From: FLUQ01 sp031550605
GTDB taxonomy: Bacteria; Desulfobacterota; Desulfovibrionia; Desulfovibrionales; Desulfovibrionaceae
Reading direction: 5' to 3'
NCBI GenBank assembly: GCA_031550605.1
Contig: JAVBOK010000066.1
Span: 1-9,202, forward strand
DNA: 9,202 nt
The position numbers and the translations under genes were made by a program. This document shows positions 1 through 6,813 of this stretch, piece by piece (within the stretch, counting starts at the first letter, position 1; each line of letters starts with the position of its first letter). The notes under the pieces were generated by a model. It saw only the letters and a list, made by a program, of their open reading frames with translations, made no database searches and was not told the origin of the DNA.

Positions 1-27
1 TGTGTTGTTGCTTGGTCTCCGCCTGGT

Positions 28-90
28 GGGGGGGCGTGCCCCCCCCGGGGGCCCGTGGGGGGGGCGTCGGCTGGGGGCGCCCCCCCCGCG
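28..90. repeat. G/C homopolymer tract with inverted repeats upstream of leuB
   Basis: This stretch is nearly all G and C runs: seven G (28-34), eight C (39-46), five G (47-51), eight G (57-64), five G (73-77) and eight C (80-87). Some runs form inverted repeats. GGGGGGGC at 28-35 faces GCCCCCCC at 38-45, and 73-84 is a 12-bp palindrome. The unit GTG(7-8)CGT occurs twice (26-37 and 55-67). The frame of leuB stays open through it, but the composition is not protein-like. It could be a very stable terminator or hairpin between leuB and an upstream gene, a slippage-prone tract, or an assembly edge. No function is claimed. Confidence 0.6.
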
Positions 91-116
91 GCACGCCGGA
101 GGCACATATTGTACCA

Positions 117-122
117 TGAGGA
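117..122 (+). promoter_or_regulatory. Ribosome binding site deciding the leuB start
   Basis: TGAGGA lies 8 nt before the ATG at 131, an ideal spacing. The alternative ATG at 116 has GGAGG at 98-102, but 13 nt away, and would add five residues (MRTNP) before the conserved LeuB N-terminus. I therefore prefer 131. Confidence 0.55.
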
Positions 123-130
123 CGAATCCG

Positions 131-1207
131 ATGAAGACAGTGGTATTTTTGCCGGGAGACGGCATAGGGCCGGAAGTGGCGGCCCAGGCGGCGAAGGTTC
201 TGGAAGCGGCGGCCGTGAAGTTCGGCCTGAAGCTTGCGCGGCGCGAAGCCGCCATCGGGGGCGGCGCGTTTGACGCCACGGGCGAGCCCCTGCCCGCGGA
301 AACGCTGAAGGCGTGCCGGGCGGCGGATGCGGTGTTTCTGGGCGCGGTTGGCGGACCCAGGTGGGATGGCGCGCCGCGCGCCAAACGGCCGGAAGCGGGG
401 CTGCTGGCCCTGCGCAAGGGGCTCGGGGTGTTCGCCAATTTGCGGCCCGTGGCCGTGTACCCGGAACTTGCGGGCTTTTCCCGCCTGCGGCCCGATCTGG
501 TGGCGGACGGGGTGGACCTTCTGGTGGTGCGGGAACTGACCGGGGACATCTACTTCGGCGAGCCGGCCGGGGAAGGCACGCGGAACGGCCTGCGCTACGC
601 CTGCAACACCATGGTTTATGACGAGGCGGAGATCGCCCGCATCGCCCGCGTGGGCTTTGAGGCCGCGCGGCAGCGGCGGCGGAGTGTCTGTTCCGTGGAC
701 AAGGCCAATGTGCTGCATGTCAGCCGCCTGTGGCGGAGCGTGGTGGAAGAGGTGCATGCGGAATACCGGGACGTGGCGCTGGAGCATATGTACGTGGATA
801 ACGCGGCCATGCAGCTGGTGGCCCGGCCCGCGGATTTTGACGTGATCCTGACCGGAAACCTGTTCGGCGACATTTTGTCCGACCAGGCGGCGGCCGTGGC
901 CGGGTCTCTGGGCATGCTGCCCTCGGCTTCGTTGGGGGCGGGCGGACCCGGACTGTACGAGCCGGCCCACGGTTCCGCCCCGGATATCGCCGGGCAGGAC
1001 AGGGCTAATCCTCTGGCGTCCATCCTGTCCGTGGCCCTGATGCTGCGCATGAGCCTTGGGGCGGAAACGGCCGCCGCCGCCGTGGAAAACGCCGTGCGCG
1101 AAGTGATCAGGGCGGGATGGCGCACGCAGGACCTTGTGCCGGCCTCCGGCGGGGTGGAACCGGTTTCCTGCTCCCGCATGGGCGATCTTGTGGCGGAACG
1201 GCTATAG
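131..1207 (+). CDS. leuB: 3-isopropylmalate dehydrogenase
   Basis: LeuB oxidatively decarboxylates 3-isopropylmalate with NAD+ to 2-oxoisocaproate, the third step of leucine synthesis, in the cytoplasm. The 358-residue product is the usual family length. Seen in the sequence: the N-terminal LPGDGIGPEV (7-16), GAVGGPRWD (71-79), substrate arginines R95, R105 and R134 (VRELTGDIYFGEP), catalytic Y141 and K191 (SVDKANVL), metal-binding aspartates D223 (VDNAAMQLV), D247 and D251 (GNLFGDILSDQ), and the NAD loop LYEPAHGSAPDIAG (275-288). The ATG at 131 was chosen for its ribosome site; 116 is the alternative. Other leu genes, expected upstream, are not in the window. Downstream it converges on hisF. 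Tartrate or isocitrate dehydrogenases share the fold, but the length and arginine pattern favour LeuB. Confidence 0.95.
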   Translation: MKTVVFLPGDGIGPEVAAQAAKVLEAAAVKFGLKLARREAAIGGGAFDATGEPLPAETLKACRAADAVFLGAVGGPRWDGAPRAKRPEAGLLALRKGLGVFANLRPVAVYPELAGFSRLRPDLVADGVDLLVVRELTGDIYFGEPAGEGTRNGLRYACNTMVYDEAEIARIARVGFEAARQRRRSVCSVDKANVLHVSRLWRSVVEEVHAEYRDVALEHMYVDNAAMQLVARPADFDVILTGNLFGDILSDQAAAVAGSLGMLPSASLGAGGPGLYEPAHGSAPDIAGQDRANPLASILSVALMLRMSLGAETAAAAVENAVREVIRAGWRTQDLVPASGGVEPVSCSRMGDLVAERL

Positions 1208-1267
1208 TCCGCGCCGCTTCCCGCTTCCGGGTCCGGGACGGTTGCCGGGTACGGCGATGCCGTTGCC

Positions 1268-1296
1268 TTGACAGGGAAGGGGCATTGATTTATCAA
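1268..1296 (+). promoter_or_regulatory. Candidate sigma-70 promoter in the leuB-hisF gap
   Basis: A perfect -35 box TTGACA (1268-1273), a 17-nt spacer and a 4/6 -10 box TATCAA (1291-1296) point rightward. No gene on the + strand follows: the next element is the hairpin at 1332-1365 and then the 3' end of the opposing hisF. A start near 1303 would give a transcript of about 70 nt. Chance occurrence is possible, but a full TTGACA with ideal spacing in GC-rich DNA is notable. Confidence 0.4.
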
Positions 1297-1302
1297 CCAA
1301 GG

Positions 1303-1371
1303 CGAAGAGAGAACCTGCTTTTCACGGGCGGCAACGCCCCGCGCCGATACCGGCGCGGGGCGTTGTCTTTT
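1303..1371 (+). ncRNA. Hypothetical short RNA between promoter and terminator
   Basis: This is the predicted transcript if the promoter at 1268-1296 is used and transcription ends at the hairpin with its U tract. It would have a roughly 29-nt single-stranded purine-rich leader and a 15-bp GC stem. No known RNA family is recognised, and no convincing open reading frame fits within it. The alternative is that the region is only the 3' UTR of leuB. Confidence 0.2.
1332..1371 (+). terminator. Rho-independent terminator
   Basis: The arms 1332-1346 and 1351-1365 form a perfect 15-bp GC-rich stem closed by the loop ATAC, followed by TCTTTT (1366-1371). The T tract lies only on the right side, so it stops rightward transcription (leuB or the putative short RNA). 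On the - strand the stem is not followed by T residues, so hisF would gain at most a transcript-end hairpin. Confidence 0.85.
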
Positions 1372-1390
1372 GCCGGAAGCGCGAACGGCC

Positions 1391-2167
1391 TCAGCCCAGA
1401 CGGACCTTGCAGCCCTTTTCGTGCAAATATTGCTTGAGTTGCGGGATGGTGTATTCGCCGTAGTGCACGATGGAGGCGACCAGCGCGGCGGAAGCCTTGC
1501 CCTCGGTCAGGGCTTCGTACAAATGCTCGGGATTTCCCGCGCCGCCAGAAGCGATGACGGGTATGCGCACGGTTTCGCCGATCAGGCGGGTCAGGGTCAA
1601 CTCATATCCTTCCTTGGTGCCGTCGGCGTCAATGGAGTTGACGCACAGTTCCCCGGCGCCCAGGTCCTCGCAGCGTTTGGCCCAGGCCAGGGCGTCCATG
1701 CCGGTGGCTTTGCGGCCGCCGTGAATGACCACTTCGTAGCCGGAAGGGATGGTTTCGCTCCGGGGCACGCGCAGCACGTCCATGCCCACCACGACGGCCT
1801 GGGACCCGAAGGCGTCCGCGCCTTCGCGGATGACGTCGGGGTTCTTCACCGCGCCGGAGTTGACGGAAACTTTCTCCGCCCCGGCCAGCAGCACAGCGCG
1901 CATCTCCGCCACGGTGCCGATGCCGCCGCCCACGGAAAAGGGGATGGCGATGGCGGATGCGACCTTTTCCACCACATCCAGAAAAATGCCCCGGCCTTCG
2001 GCGGACGCGGTGATGTCGTAGAACACGATCTCGTCAGCGCCTTCGTCGTAGTAACGGCGGGCGGTTTCCACCGGGTCGCCGATATCCACGTTGCCCTTGA
2101 ATTTTACCCCTTTGGTCAGCTTGCCGTCCCGCACGTCCAGACAGGGGATGATGCGCTTACTCAGCAT
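1391..2167 (-). CDS. hisF: Imidazole glycerol phosphate synthase, cyclase subunit HisF
   Basis: HisF uses ammonia delivered by HisH to convert PRFAR into imidazole glycerol phosphate and AICAR, the fifth step of histidine synthesis; AICAR feeds purine synthesis. The 258-residue product is the usual length of this (beta-alpha)8 barrel. Both catalytic aspartates sit at canonical numbers: D11 in RIIPCLDVRDG and D130 in VVVGMD. Also seen are the phosphate-binding loops FSVGGGIG (77-84) and VIASGGAGN near the C-terminus, K19 in KLTKGVKF, and K99 in GAEKVSVNSGA. The ATG at 2165-2167 is preceded by GGGAGG about 6 nt away, within the end of hisH; the two genes overlap by 11 nt, which suggests translational coupling and a 1:1 complex. 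No other his genes are in the window. Confidence 0.97.
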   Translation of the reverse strand: MLSKRIIPCLDVRDGKLTKGVKFKGNVDIGDPVETARRYYDEGADEIVFYDITASAEGRGIFLDVVEKVASAIAIPFSVGGGIGTVAEMRAVLLAGAEKVSVNSGAVKNPDVIREGADAFGSQAVVVGMDVLRVPRSETIPSGYEVVIHGGRKATGMDALAWAKRCEDLGAGELCVNSIDADGTKEGYELTLTRLIGETVRIPVIASGGAGNPEHLYEALTEGKASAALVASIVHYGEYTIPQLKQYLHEKGCKVRLG

Positions 2168-2798
2168 GGTTCGCCTCCCGGCAGTATGTGTAGAAGTTGT
2201 GAAGCAGCTTCAAGCCCGGTCTGCCGCTTTTTTCCGCATGAAACTGCACGGCCCACAGCCCGTCCCGGCCGAAGGCGGAACAGAAGGAAAAACCATAAGC
2301 CGTCCGGGCCAGGGCCTGTTCGGGCGCGGGTTCCACGTAATAGCTGTGCACGAAATAAAACTCCGCGTCCTGCCCGATGCCGTCGAACAGACGGGTTTCG
2401 CGCATTCTCGGCGCGCTGTTCCAGCCCATGTGGGGGATGCGGATGGGTTCCTTGTTTTCGTCGGTCAGGGCCGGGTCGAAACGCCGGGTACGGCCGGGGA
2501 CGATGCCCAGGGTGGAGGTGTCGCCTTCCTCGCTGTGCTCCAGCATGATCTGGCAGCCCACGCAGATGCCTAGAAGCGGAATGCGGCGGTTGACGATATC
2601 GCGCAGGACCGCATCCAGACCGCGGGAGCGCAGGGTGGCCATGGCCTGGCCCGCCGCGCCCACGCCGGGGAAGATGACCCCGGACGCGGCGAGCAGGGCG
2701 CTTGCGTCCGCGGTGATGCGGTTGGGGATATCAAGGGATGAAAGGGCGCGGCTGACGCTGGTCTGGTTGCCGGCCTTGTAGTCGACGATGGCGAGCAT
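2157..2798 (-). CDS. hisH: Imidazole glycerol phosphate synthase, glutaminase subunit HisH
   Basis: HisH is the class I glutamine amidotransferase that hydrolyses glutamine and channels ammonia into HisF. The 213-residue product matches the family. The triad is visible: nucleophile C79 in LLGICVGCQIMLEHSEE, then H187 and E189 in AVQFHAEKSG. The oxyanion-side PGVGA (44-48), IPHMGWN (121-127) and FVHSYY (149-154) are HisH signatures. The nucleophile elbow reads GICVGCQ, where GxCLGMQ is more usual; the key Cys is kept. An open frame extends upstream to 2849, but MLAIVDYKAGNQTSV is the conserved start and the ATG at 2796-2798 has a strong ribosome site, so I start there. It is transcribed with hisF, from the gap shared with purF. 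LPS-associated HisH homologues exist, but the pairing with a complete HisF and lack of sugar genes favour histidine synthesis. Confidence 0.96.
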   Translation of the reverse strand: MLAIVDYKAGNQTSVSRALSSLDIPNRITADASALLAASGVIFPGVGAAGQAMATLRSRGLDAVLRDIVNRRIPLLGICVGCQIMLEHSEEGDTSTLGIVPGRTRRFDPALTDENKEPIRIPHMGWNSAPRMRETRLFDGIGQDAEFYFVHSYYVEPAPEQALARTAYGFSFCSAFGRDGLWAVQFHAEKSGRPGLKLLHNFYTYCREANHAE

Positions 2799-2932
2799 GC
2801 GATCTCCTGTGCAAGGGTCTGGAATACAGACAATGGCCTTATGTTGCAAGCGGCAGCATATTATCTTGCCCTCCCGCCGGATCGGGAATAAGAATACTTT
2901 TTTCCGAACGCCTTACAGGAAGCGCTACCGTG
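2799..2932. promoter_or_regulatory. Divergent hisH/purF control region
   Basis: The 134-nt gap must hold both promoters. For hisH, the - strand shows TTGCAA (2844-2849) with 17 nt to TATTCC (2821-2826), putting the start close to the ribosome site. For purF, TTGCCC (2866-2871) with 17 nt to TAAGAA (2889-2894) is possible. A TATTAT at 2859-2864 has no matching -35 box. None is strong. The purF ribosome site is AGGAAG (2917-2922). No operator was recognised. Confidence 0.3.
2804..2810 (-). promoter_or_regulatory. Ribosome binding site deciding the hisH start
   Basis: On the - strand CAGGAGA lies 5 nt before the ATG at 2798. The frame-extending start near 2849 would add 17 residues with no family counterpart, so this site settles the start. 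Confidence 0.7.
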
Positions 2933-4318
2933 ATGAAAGAAGAATGCGGCCTTTTCGCCATAGACAACCACAAAGAAGCGGCCCGCATGGCCTATTTCGG
3001 CCTGTACGCCCAGCAGCACCGCGGTCAGGAAAGCGCGGGCATCGTCACCTGGGACGGGTCGGCCGCGCATGAATATAAAGCCATGGGTCTGGTGCACGAC
3101 GTGTTCACCGAACGCCACCTTTCCGTCACCCTGCGCGGGGAGGCCGCCATCGGCCACGTGCGCTATTCCACCGCCGGGGCTTCTTCCGCCCGCAACGCCC
3201 AGCCCTTCATGGCCCGGCATGTGGACCAGAGCATCGCCGTGGCCCACAACGGCAATCTGGTCAACGCCCGGTCCCTGCGCCGGAGGATGGAGGAAGAAGG
3301 CGCCATTTTCCAGACCGACACGGACAGCGAGATTTTTCTGCACCTCATCGTGCGGAACATGAAGGACAAATCGTTGGAAGATTCCGTGGTCGCCGCCTGC
3401 AAAGAGGTGCGCGGCGCCTATTCCCTGGTGCTTATGGCCGACGGGGTGATCATGGCCGTGCGCGATCCGCACGGCATCCGCCCCCTGTCGCTGGGACGGG
3501 TCAACGGCTCGAACGTGCTGGCTTCCGAAACCTGCGCCTTTGACCTGCTGGAAGCCGAATACGTGCGTTCGCTGGAACCGGGCGAATTCCTGATCATCGA
3601 AAACGGCCGCTTGCGCAGCCGTTCCCTGGAACAGAGCGCGCCCACCCGGCAGTGCATCTTTGAACTGGTCTATTTCGCCCGGCCCGATTCGTACATTTTC
3701 GACGAGAACGTGTACATGTGCCGCAAGGCCATGGGCCGCATTCTGGCGGAAGAGGCCCCGCTGGAAGCGGATTTCGTGATGCCTTTTCCCGATTCGGGCG
3801 TATACTGCGCCGTGGGCTTCGCCCAGGCGTCGCGGCTGCCTTACGAACACGCCCTGATCCGCAACCATTACGTGGGCCGCACGTTCATCCAGCCCACGCA
3901 GGGCATGCGCGATTTTTCCGTGCGGGTGAAGATCAACCCGGTGCGGGAAATGATCAAGGGCAAACGCATCGTCATCGTCGACGACTCCATCGTGCGCGGC
4001 ACCACCATGCGCACGCGGGTCAAAAAACTGCGTGAACTGGGGGCCAGGGAAGTGCACTGCCGCGTCAGCTGCCCGCCCGTGCGCCATCCCTGTTTTTACG
4101 GGGTTGATTTCGCCGATCCGAAGCAGCTTCTGGCAGCCAGCTATTCCGAAGAAGAGATCCGCAATCTGCTGGGGCTTGATACCCTGCATTTCCTCAGCCT
4201 GCCGGGGCTGCTTTCCTCGGTGAAGCAGCCGGATTCATACTGCGTGGCCTGTTTTGACGGCAACTACTGCGTGCCGCCGGAATCCGGCACGGGAAGCTGC
4301 TGCGGCGTGACGCGCTGA
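2933..4318 (+). CDS. purF: Amidophosphoribosyltransferase, Fe-S type
   Basis: PurF transfers ammonia from glutamine to PRPP, giving phosphoribosylamine, the committed step of purine synthesis. Of 461 residues, an N-terminal Ntn glutaminase domain (about 5-235) precedes a PRPP-binding transferase domain. The nucleophile is C5, so a four-residue propeptide must be removed, as in the B. subtilis class. Glutaminase motifs are QHRGQESAG (28-36), GHVRYST (74-80), HNGNL (105-109) and D131. The PRPP loop is VIVDDSIVRGTTM (347-359). Cysteines 241 (TRQCIFE), 387 (RHPCFYG), 437 and 440 (YCVACFDG) match the four [4Fe-4S] ligands of that class. ATG 2933 was chosen; GTG 2930 directly before it is in frame and equally spaced from the AGGAAG ribosome site, so one extra residue is possible. 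The regulator gene starts 18 nt downstream on the same strand, so readthrough from purF could express it. Confidence 0.97.
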   Translation: MKEECGLFAIDNHKEAARMAYFGLYAQQHRGQESAGIVTWDGSAAHEYKAMGLVHDVFTERHLSVTLRGEAAIGHVRYSTAGASSARNAQPFMARHVDQSIAVAHNGNLVNARSLRRRMEEEGAIFQTDTDSEIFLHLIVRNMKDKSLEDSVVAACKEVRGAYSLVLMADGVIMAVRDPHGIRPLSLGRVNGSNVLASETCAFDLLEAEYVRSLEPGEFLIIENGRLRSRSLEQSAPTRQCIFELVYFARPDSYIFDENVYMCRKAMGRILAEEAPLEADFVMPFPDSGVYCAVGFAQASRLPYEHALIRNHYVGRTFIQPTQGMRDFSVRVKINPVREMIKGKRIVIVDDSIVRGTTMRTRVKKLRELGAREVHCRVSCPPVRHPCFYGVDFADPKQLLAASYSEEEIRNLLGLDTLHFLSLPGLLSSVKQPDSYCVACFDGNYCVPPESGTGSCCGVTR

Positions 4319-4336
4319 ACAGCCGGGGGGCCGGCC

Positions 4337-6268
4337 ATGATTTCCATCGGCATCATCGCCCCTGACGCGCACGTGTACGCCGCCGGCCTGCGGCTGGCCG
4401 AGGATCTGGGCCTGGCCGGCGCCGTGGAAATCCACGAAGCCGTGCTGGAAGACGCGCTGCCCCTGGCCCGGTCCATGGCCGCCAGGGGCGTGGACGTCAT
4501 CGTCTCCCGCGGGGCCACCGTGGAGAGGATTGAAAGCTCCGGCCTGCGCGTTCCCGTGGTCAACGTGCCGCTCAGCATCCACGACATCAGCGCCATGCTC
4601 GGCCAGGCCAAAGAGCTGACCGGCCTGGACCGGCCGCGCATCGGGGTCATCACCTACACCCGCATCGACCTTGACCTGAAAGCTCTTGCCGCTTTGCTGG
4701 ACGCGGACCTGCACGCGTACCACACGCTGTCCTCGAAAGAATCCATTGAAAAAGCCACCAGCGCGGCCATAGCCGACGGCATGGACGTGCTGGTGGGCGG
4801 CATTTCCACCTTTCGGGCCATGCAGGGCATCAGCGGGCACACTGTGCGCTTCGCCCGGTACGTGTCCAGCGACGCGTCCATCCGCCAGGCCCTGCTGGAA
4901 GCGAAACAGATAGCCCAGGCCCGCAAGCTGGAACAACAGCGGGCCGAACAGTTCAAGGCCGTGGTTGAATCGTCCAGGGACGGCATCGTCGCCGTGGATG
5001 CGGACGGCCGCGTCACCATGGCCAATCCGGAGGCGGTCCGGATGCTGCGTCTGCCGAAAGACCCCGTGGGAACCCTTTTCGTCGAAGCCTGCCCCGTTCC
5101 CGAATGCATCGCCCGCCTGAAAGCGGGACGATCCGTATCCGACGAACTGGCGCACCGTTCCGGCCAGCCGCTTCTGTTCAGCCTGACGCCCATCCGGGTG
5201 CGGGGCACGGCCACGGGCGCGGTGATCACCTGCCGGCGGGCGCGGGATATTGTCGAACTGGAAGCGAAAATCCGCACCAATCTGGCCAGCAGGGGCCTGG
5301 TCGCCCGCCATTCTTTCGCCGACATCGTCGGCGAATCCCCCCAGATACGCGCCGCCGTCAGCCGGGCCAGAAAATACGCGCGCGCCGACGACACGGTGCT
5401 GCTGACCGGGCGGACCGGCACGGGCAAGGAAGTGTTCGCCCAGGCCATCCACAATGCGGGACCGCGAAAGCACGGGCCCTTTGTGGCGGTGAACTGCGCG
5501 GCCCTGCCACCGACCCTGCTGGAATCGGCACTGTTCGGCTAGGAAGCGGGCGCGTTCACCGGCGCCAGCCGCAAGGGCAAACAGGGCCTGTTCGAACTGG
5601 CCCGCGGGGGCACGATTTTCCTGGACGAGATTTCCGGCATGGACCATTACGGGCAGACGCGCCTGCTGCGGGTGCTGCAGGAACGCAGCGTGCTGCGGCT
5701 TGGCGGGGACAAATTTCTGCCGGTCAATTTCCGGGTGGTCGCGGCGTCCAACGTGGACCTGTGGGACCGGGTCGGTAACGGGGAATTCCGCGAAGATCTC
5801 TTCTACCGTCTGAACATGCTGCCCCTTGCCCTGCCGCCGCTGCGGGACCGCAGGGAGGACATCCCCCTGCTGGCCGTTCATTTCGCGCGCCTGCTGCCGG
5901 AACGCGCGGACATCCGTTTCACGGCCAAAGCCCTTGCCGCCCTTGAAGCCTACCCCTGGCCGGGCAACGTGCGCGAGCTGCGCTATTGTGTCCAGCGGAT
6001 CTGCCTGGTGCTGGACCGGTCGACGGTCACGGAGCGGCATGTGGCGGACGCCCTGGCCAGCACCCCTGTGCCTGCGCCGGCCGCCCGCGGGGATATGCCC
6101 GCCGCGCGGGATGAAGAGGCTGCCGATGGCCCGGAACGGCGGCGCATCGTCGCCGCCCTGCGCGAAAGCGGCGGCAGGCAGGGCCTGGCCGCGGCCGCCC
6201 TGGGCATGGACAAAAGCACCCTGTACCGGAAAATGAAGCGGCTGGGCATCCGCAAGACGGTTTTTTAG
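4337..6268 (+). pseudogene. PrpR-like sigma-54 enhancer-binding regulator, interrupted by an in-frame amber codon
   Basis: The 643-codon frame encodes a sigma-54-dependent activator. Residues 1-190 resemble the PrpR_N ligand-sensing domain (IVSRGATVERIE, 55-66; VPVVNV, 72-77). A coiled linker (about 185-207) and a PAS domain (about 205-300) follow. The AAA+ domain has Walker A GRTGTGKE (358-365), GAFTGA (405-410), Walker B GGTIFLDEIS (424-433), FREDLFYRLN (484-493) and YPWPGNVREL (539-548). A Fis-type HTH ends it (about 612-638, LGMDKSTLYRKMKRLG). Codon 402 (5540-5542) is TAG, where relatives have Tyr or His before E-x-GAFTGA. Without readthrough the product is 401 residues, lacking the sigma-54 contact loop and DNA binding. 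The tail (restart possible at ATG 5639, no clear ribosome site) has no other lesion, so the change is recent or a sequencing error. It probably controls the downstream lyase operon. The inducer is unknown. Confidence 0.85.
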
Positions 6269-6338
6269 CGGAACGGCGACTCGCCGCATCCCGCGTCCTT
6301 CCCCATGCGGCGCCGCGAGCGCGGCCCGGTCCTGTCTC

Positions 6339-6398
6339 CGCATTGATCATTGCGCTGTGCACGCATTCATGCGCAAGAAAATGCTCCATTTCGTGCAA
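6339..6398. promoter_or_regulatory. Candidate upstream activator sites for the sigma-54 regulator
   Basis: CGCATTGATCATTGCG (6339-6354) is a 16-bp palindrome with only two mismatched positions. CGCATTCATGCG (6362-6373) has perfect 5-bp arms. Their centres are 21 bp apart, two helical turns, on the same DNA face. A weaker TGC-N10-GCA (6382-6397) is centred 22 bp further. These lie about 65-125 bp before the predicted start at 6464, the usual place for enhancer-binding protein sites. The binding protein is inferred to be the adjacent regulator. Confidence 0.4.
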
Positions 6399-6425
6399 TT
6401 TTATCTATATATTCAATTTTTCCGC
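6399..6425. other. AT-rich segment between activator sites and promoter, possible DNA bend
   Basis: About 27 nt are almost free of G and C in an otherwise GC-rich window, located roughly -40 to -65 from the predicted start. This is where sigma-54 promoters often carry an IHF bend. The match to the IHF consensus is imperfect (ATTCAA followed by T residues), so IHF binding is inference. Confidence 0.3.
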
Positions 6426-6437
6426 GATGATACGTGA

Positions 6438-6453
6438 TGGCATGTTCCTTGCT
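6438..6453 (+). promoter_or_regulatory. Sigma-54 (-24/-12) promoter of the lyase operon
   Basis: TGGCATGTTCCTTGCT differs at one defined position from the consensus TGGCACG-N4-TTGCW. The invariant GG (6439-6440) and GC (6451-6452) are separated by exactly 10 nt. The predicted start is near 6464, giving a 37-nt leader before the GTG at 6501. The sigma-54 activator gene next door, and the palindromes upstream, make a chance match unlikely. Confidence 0.8.
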
Positions 6454-6488
6454 GCCCGGCATGCAACAAGGACCCATATCCTTTTTCC

Positions 6489-6494
6489 AAGGAG
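6489..6494 (+). promoter_or_regulatory. Ribosome binding site deciding a GTG start
   Basis: AAGGAG lies 6 nt before GTG 6501. The first in-frame ATG (6528) has no ribosome site, so GTG is the better start. Confidence 0.75.
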
Positions 6495-6500
6495 TGCAGC

Positions 6501-6812
6501 GTGGAGAGCAACGATTTTTTGCGCATGGAAGGAAAGAAAATCGCTCTGGCCCTGGACGTGAAGGACAACGTGGCCGTGACCCTGGCGGATGTGGCGCGGG
6601 GCGAGGACTGTACGGTGCGCGAGGATGGTGGTAGGGAATATGGAGTGACAGCGGTCGAAGCGATCGCCTTCGGTCATAAAATCGCCCTTGTCGCGTTGGA
6701 CAGGGACGAGGCGGTGTACAAATACGGCGAAGAAATCGGCAGAATGAAAACGCCGGTGGCCAGGGGCGGTTGGATTCACAGCCATAACCTTTATTGCGAA
6801 AGGGGCATGTGA
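6501..6812 (+). CDS. UxaA-family lyase/dehydratase small subunit (SAF domain), SuyA-like
   Basis: This 103-residue protein is the stand-alone form of the SAF domain found at the N-terminus of altronate and galactarate dehydratases. It shows DNVAVTL (22-28), AIAFGHKIALVAL (55-67), YKYGEEIGR (73-81) and GGWIHSHNL (89-97), the typical order of this domain. In split enzymes such as sulfolactate sulfo-lyase it is the small subunit (SuyA) and binds the catalytic subunit. It starts at GTG with a strong ribosome site and ends 1 nt before the large-subunit gene, so translation of the two is probably coupled. It is the first gene after the sigma-54 promoter. The family call is firm; the substrate is not shown by this domain. 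Confidence 0.85.
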   Translation: MESNDFLRMEGKKIALALDVKDNVAVTLADVARGEDCTVREDGGREYGVTAVEAIAFGHKIALVALDRDEAVYKYGEEIGRMKTPVARGGWIHSHNLYCERGM

Positions 6813-6813
6813 C

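Noticed and set aside
2..130. N-terminal extension of leuB to the window start
   Set aside because: The frame is open only because of the G/C tract. The product is Gly/Pro/Arg-rich and LeuB proteins begin at the residue encoded at 131.
2859..2864. TATTAT as a -10 box for purF
   Set aside because: The nearest -35-like TTGCAA is only 9 nt upstream, and no suitable box lies at 16-18 nt.
2861..4189. A 442-codon - strand frame opposite purF
   Set aside because: It is the shadow of purF, which has full catalytic, PRPP and Fe-S motifs; the - strand product resembles nothing.
5540..5542. TAG read as pyrrolysine or another recoded amino acid
   Set aside because: leuB, the regulator, the lyase large subunit and the binding protein all end with TAG, so it is a normal stop here; the position is a conserved Tyr/His site with no reason for recoding.
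6282..6312. Hairpin after the regulator (8-bp arms CGCCGCAT and ATGCGGCG)
   Set aside because: The loop is 15 nt and no T tract follows, so it is not convincing as an intrinsic terminator.
4235..6343. A 702-codon open frame on the - strand opposite the regulator
   Set aside because: It is rich in His, Gly, Ala and Arg with no domain, and it mirrors a recognisable sigma-54 activator frame. High GC makes such antisense frames common.
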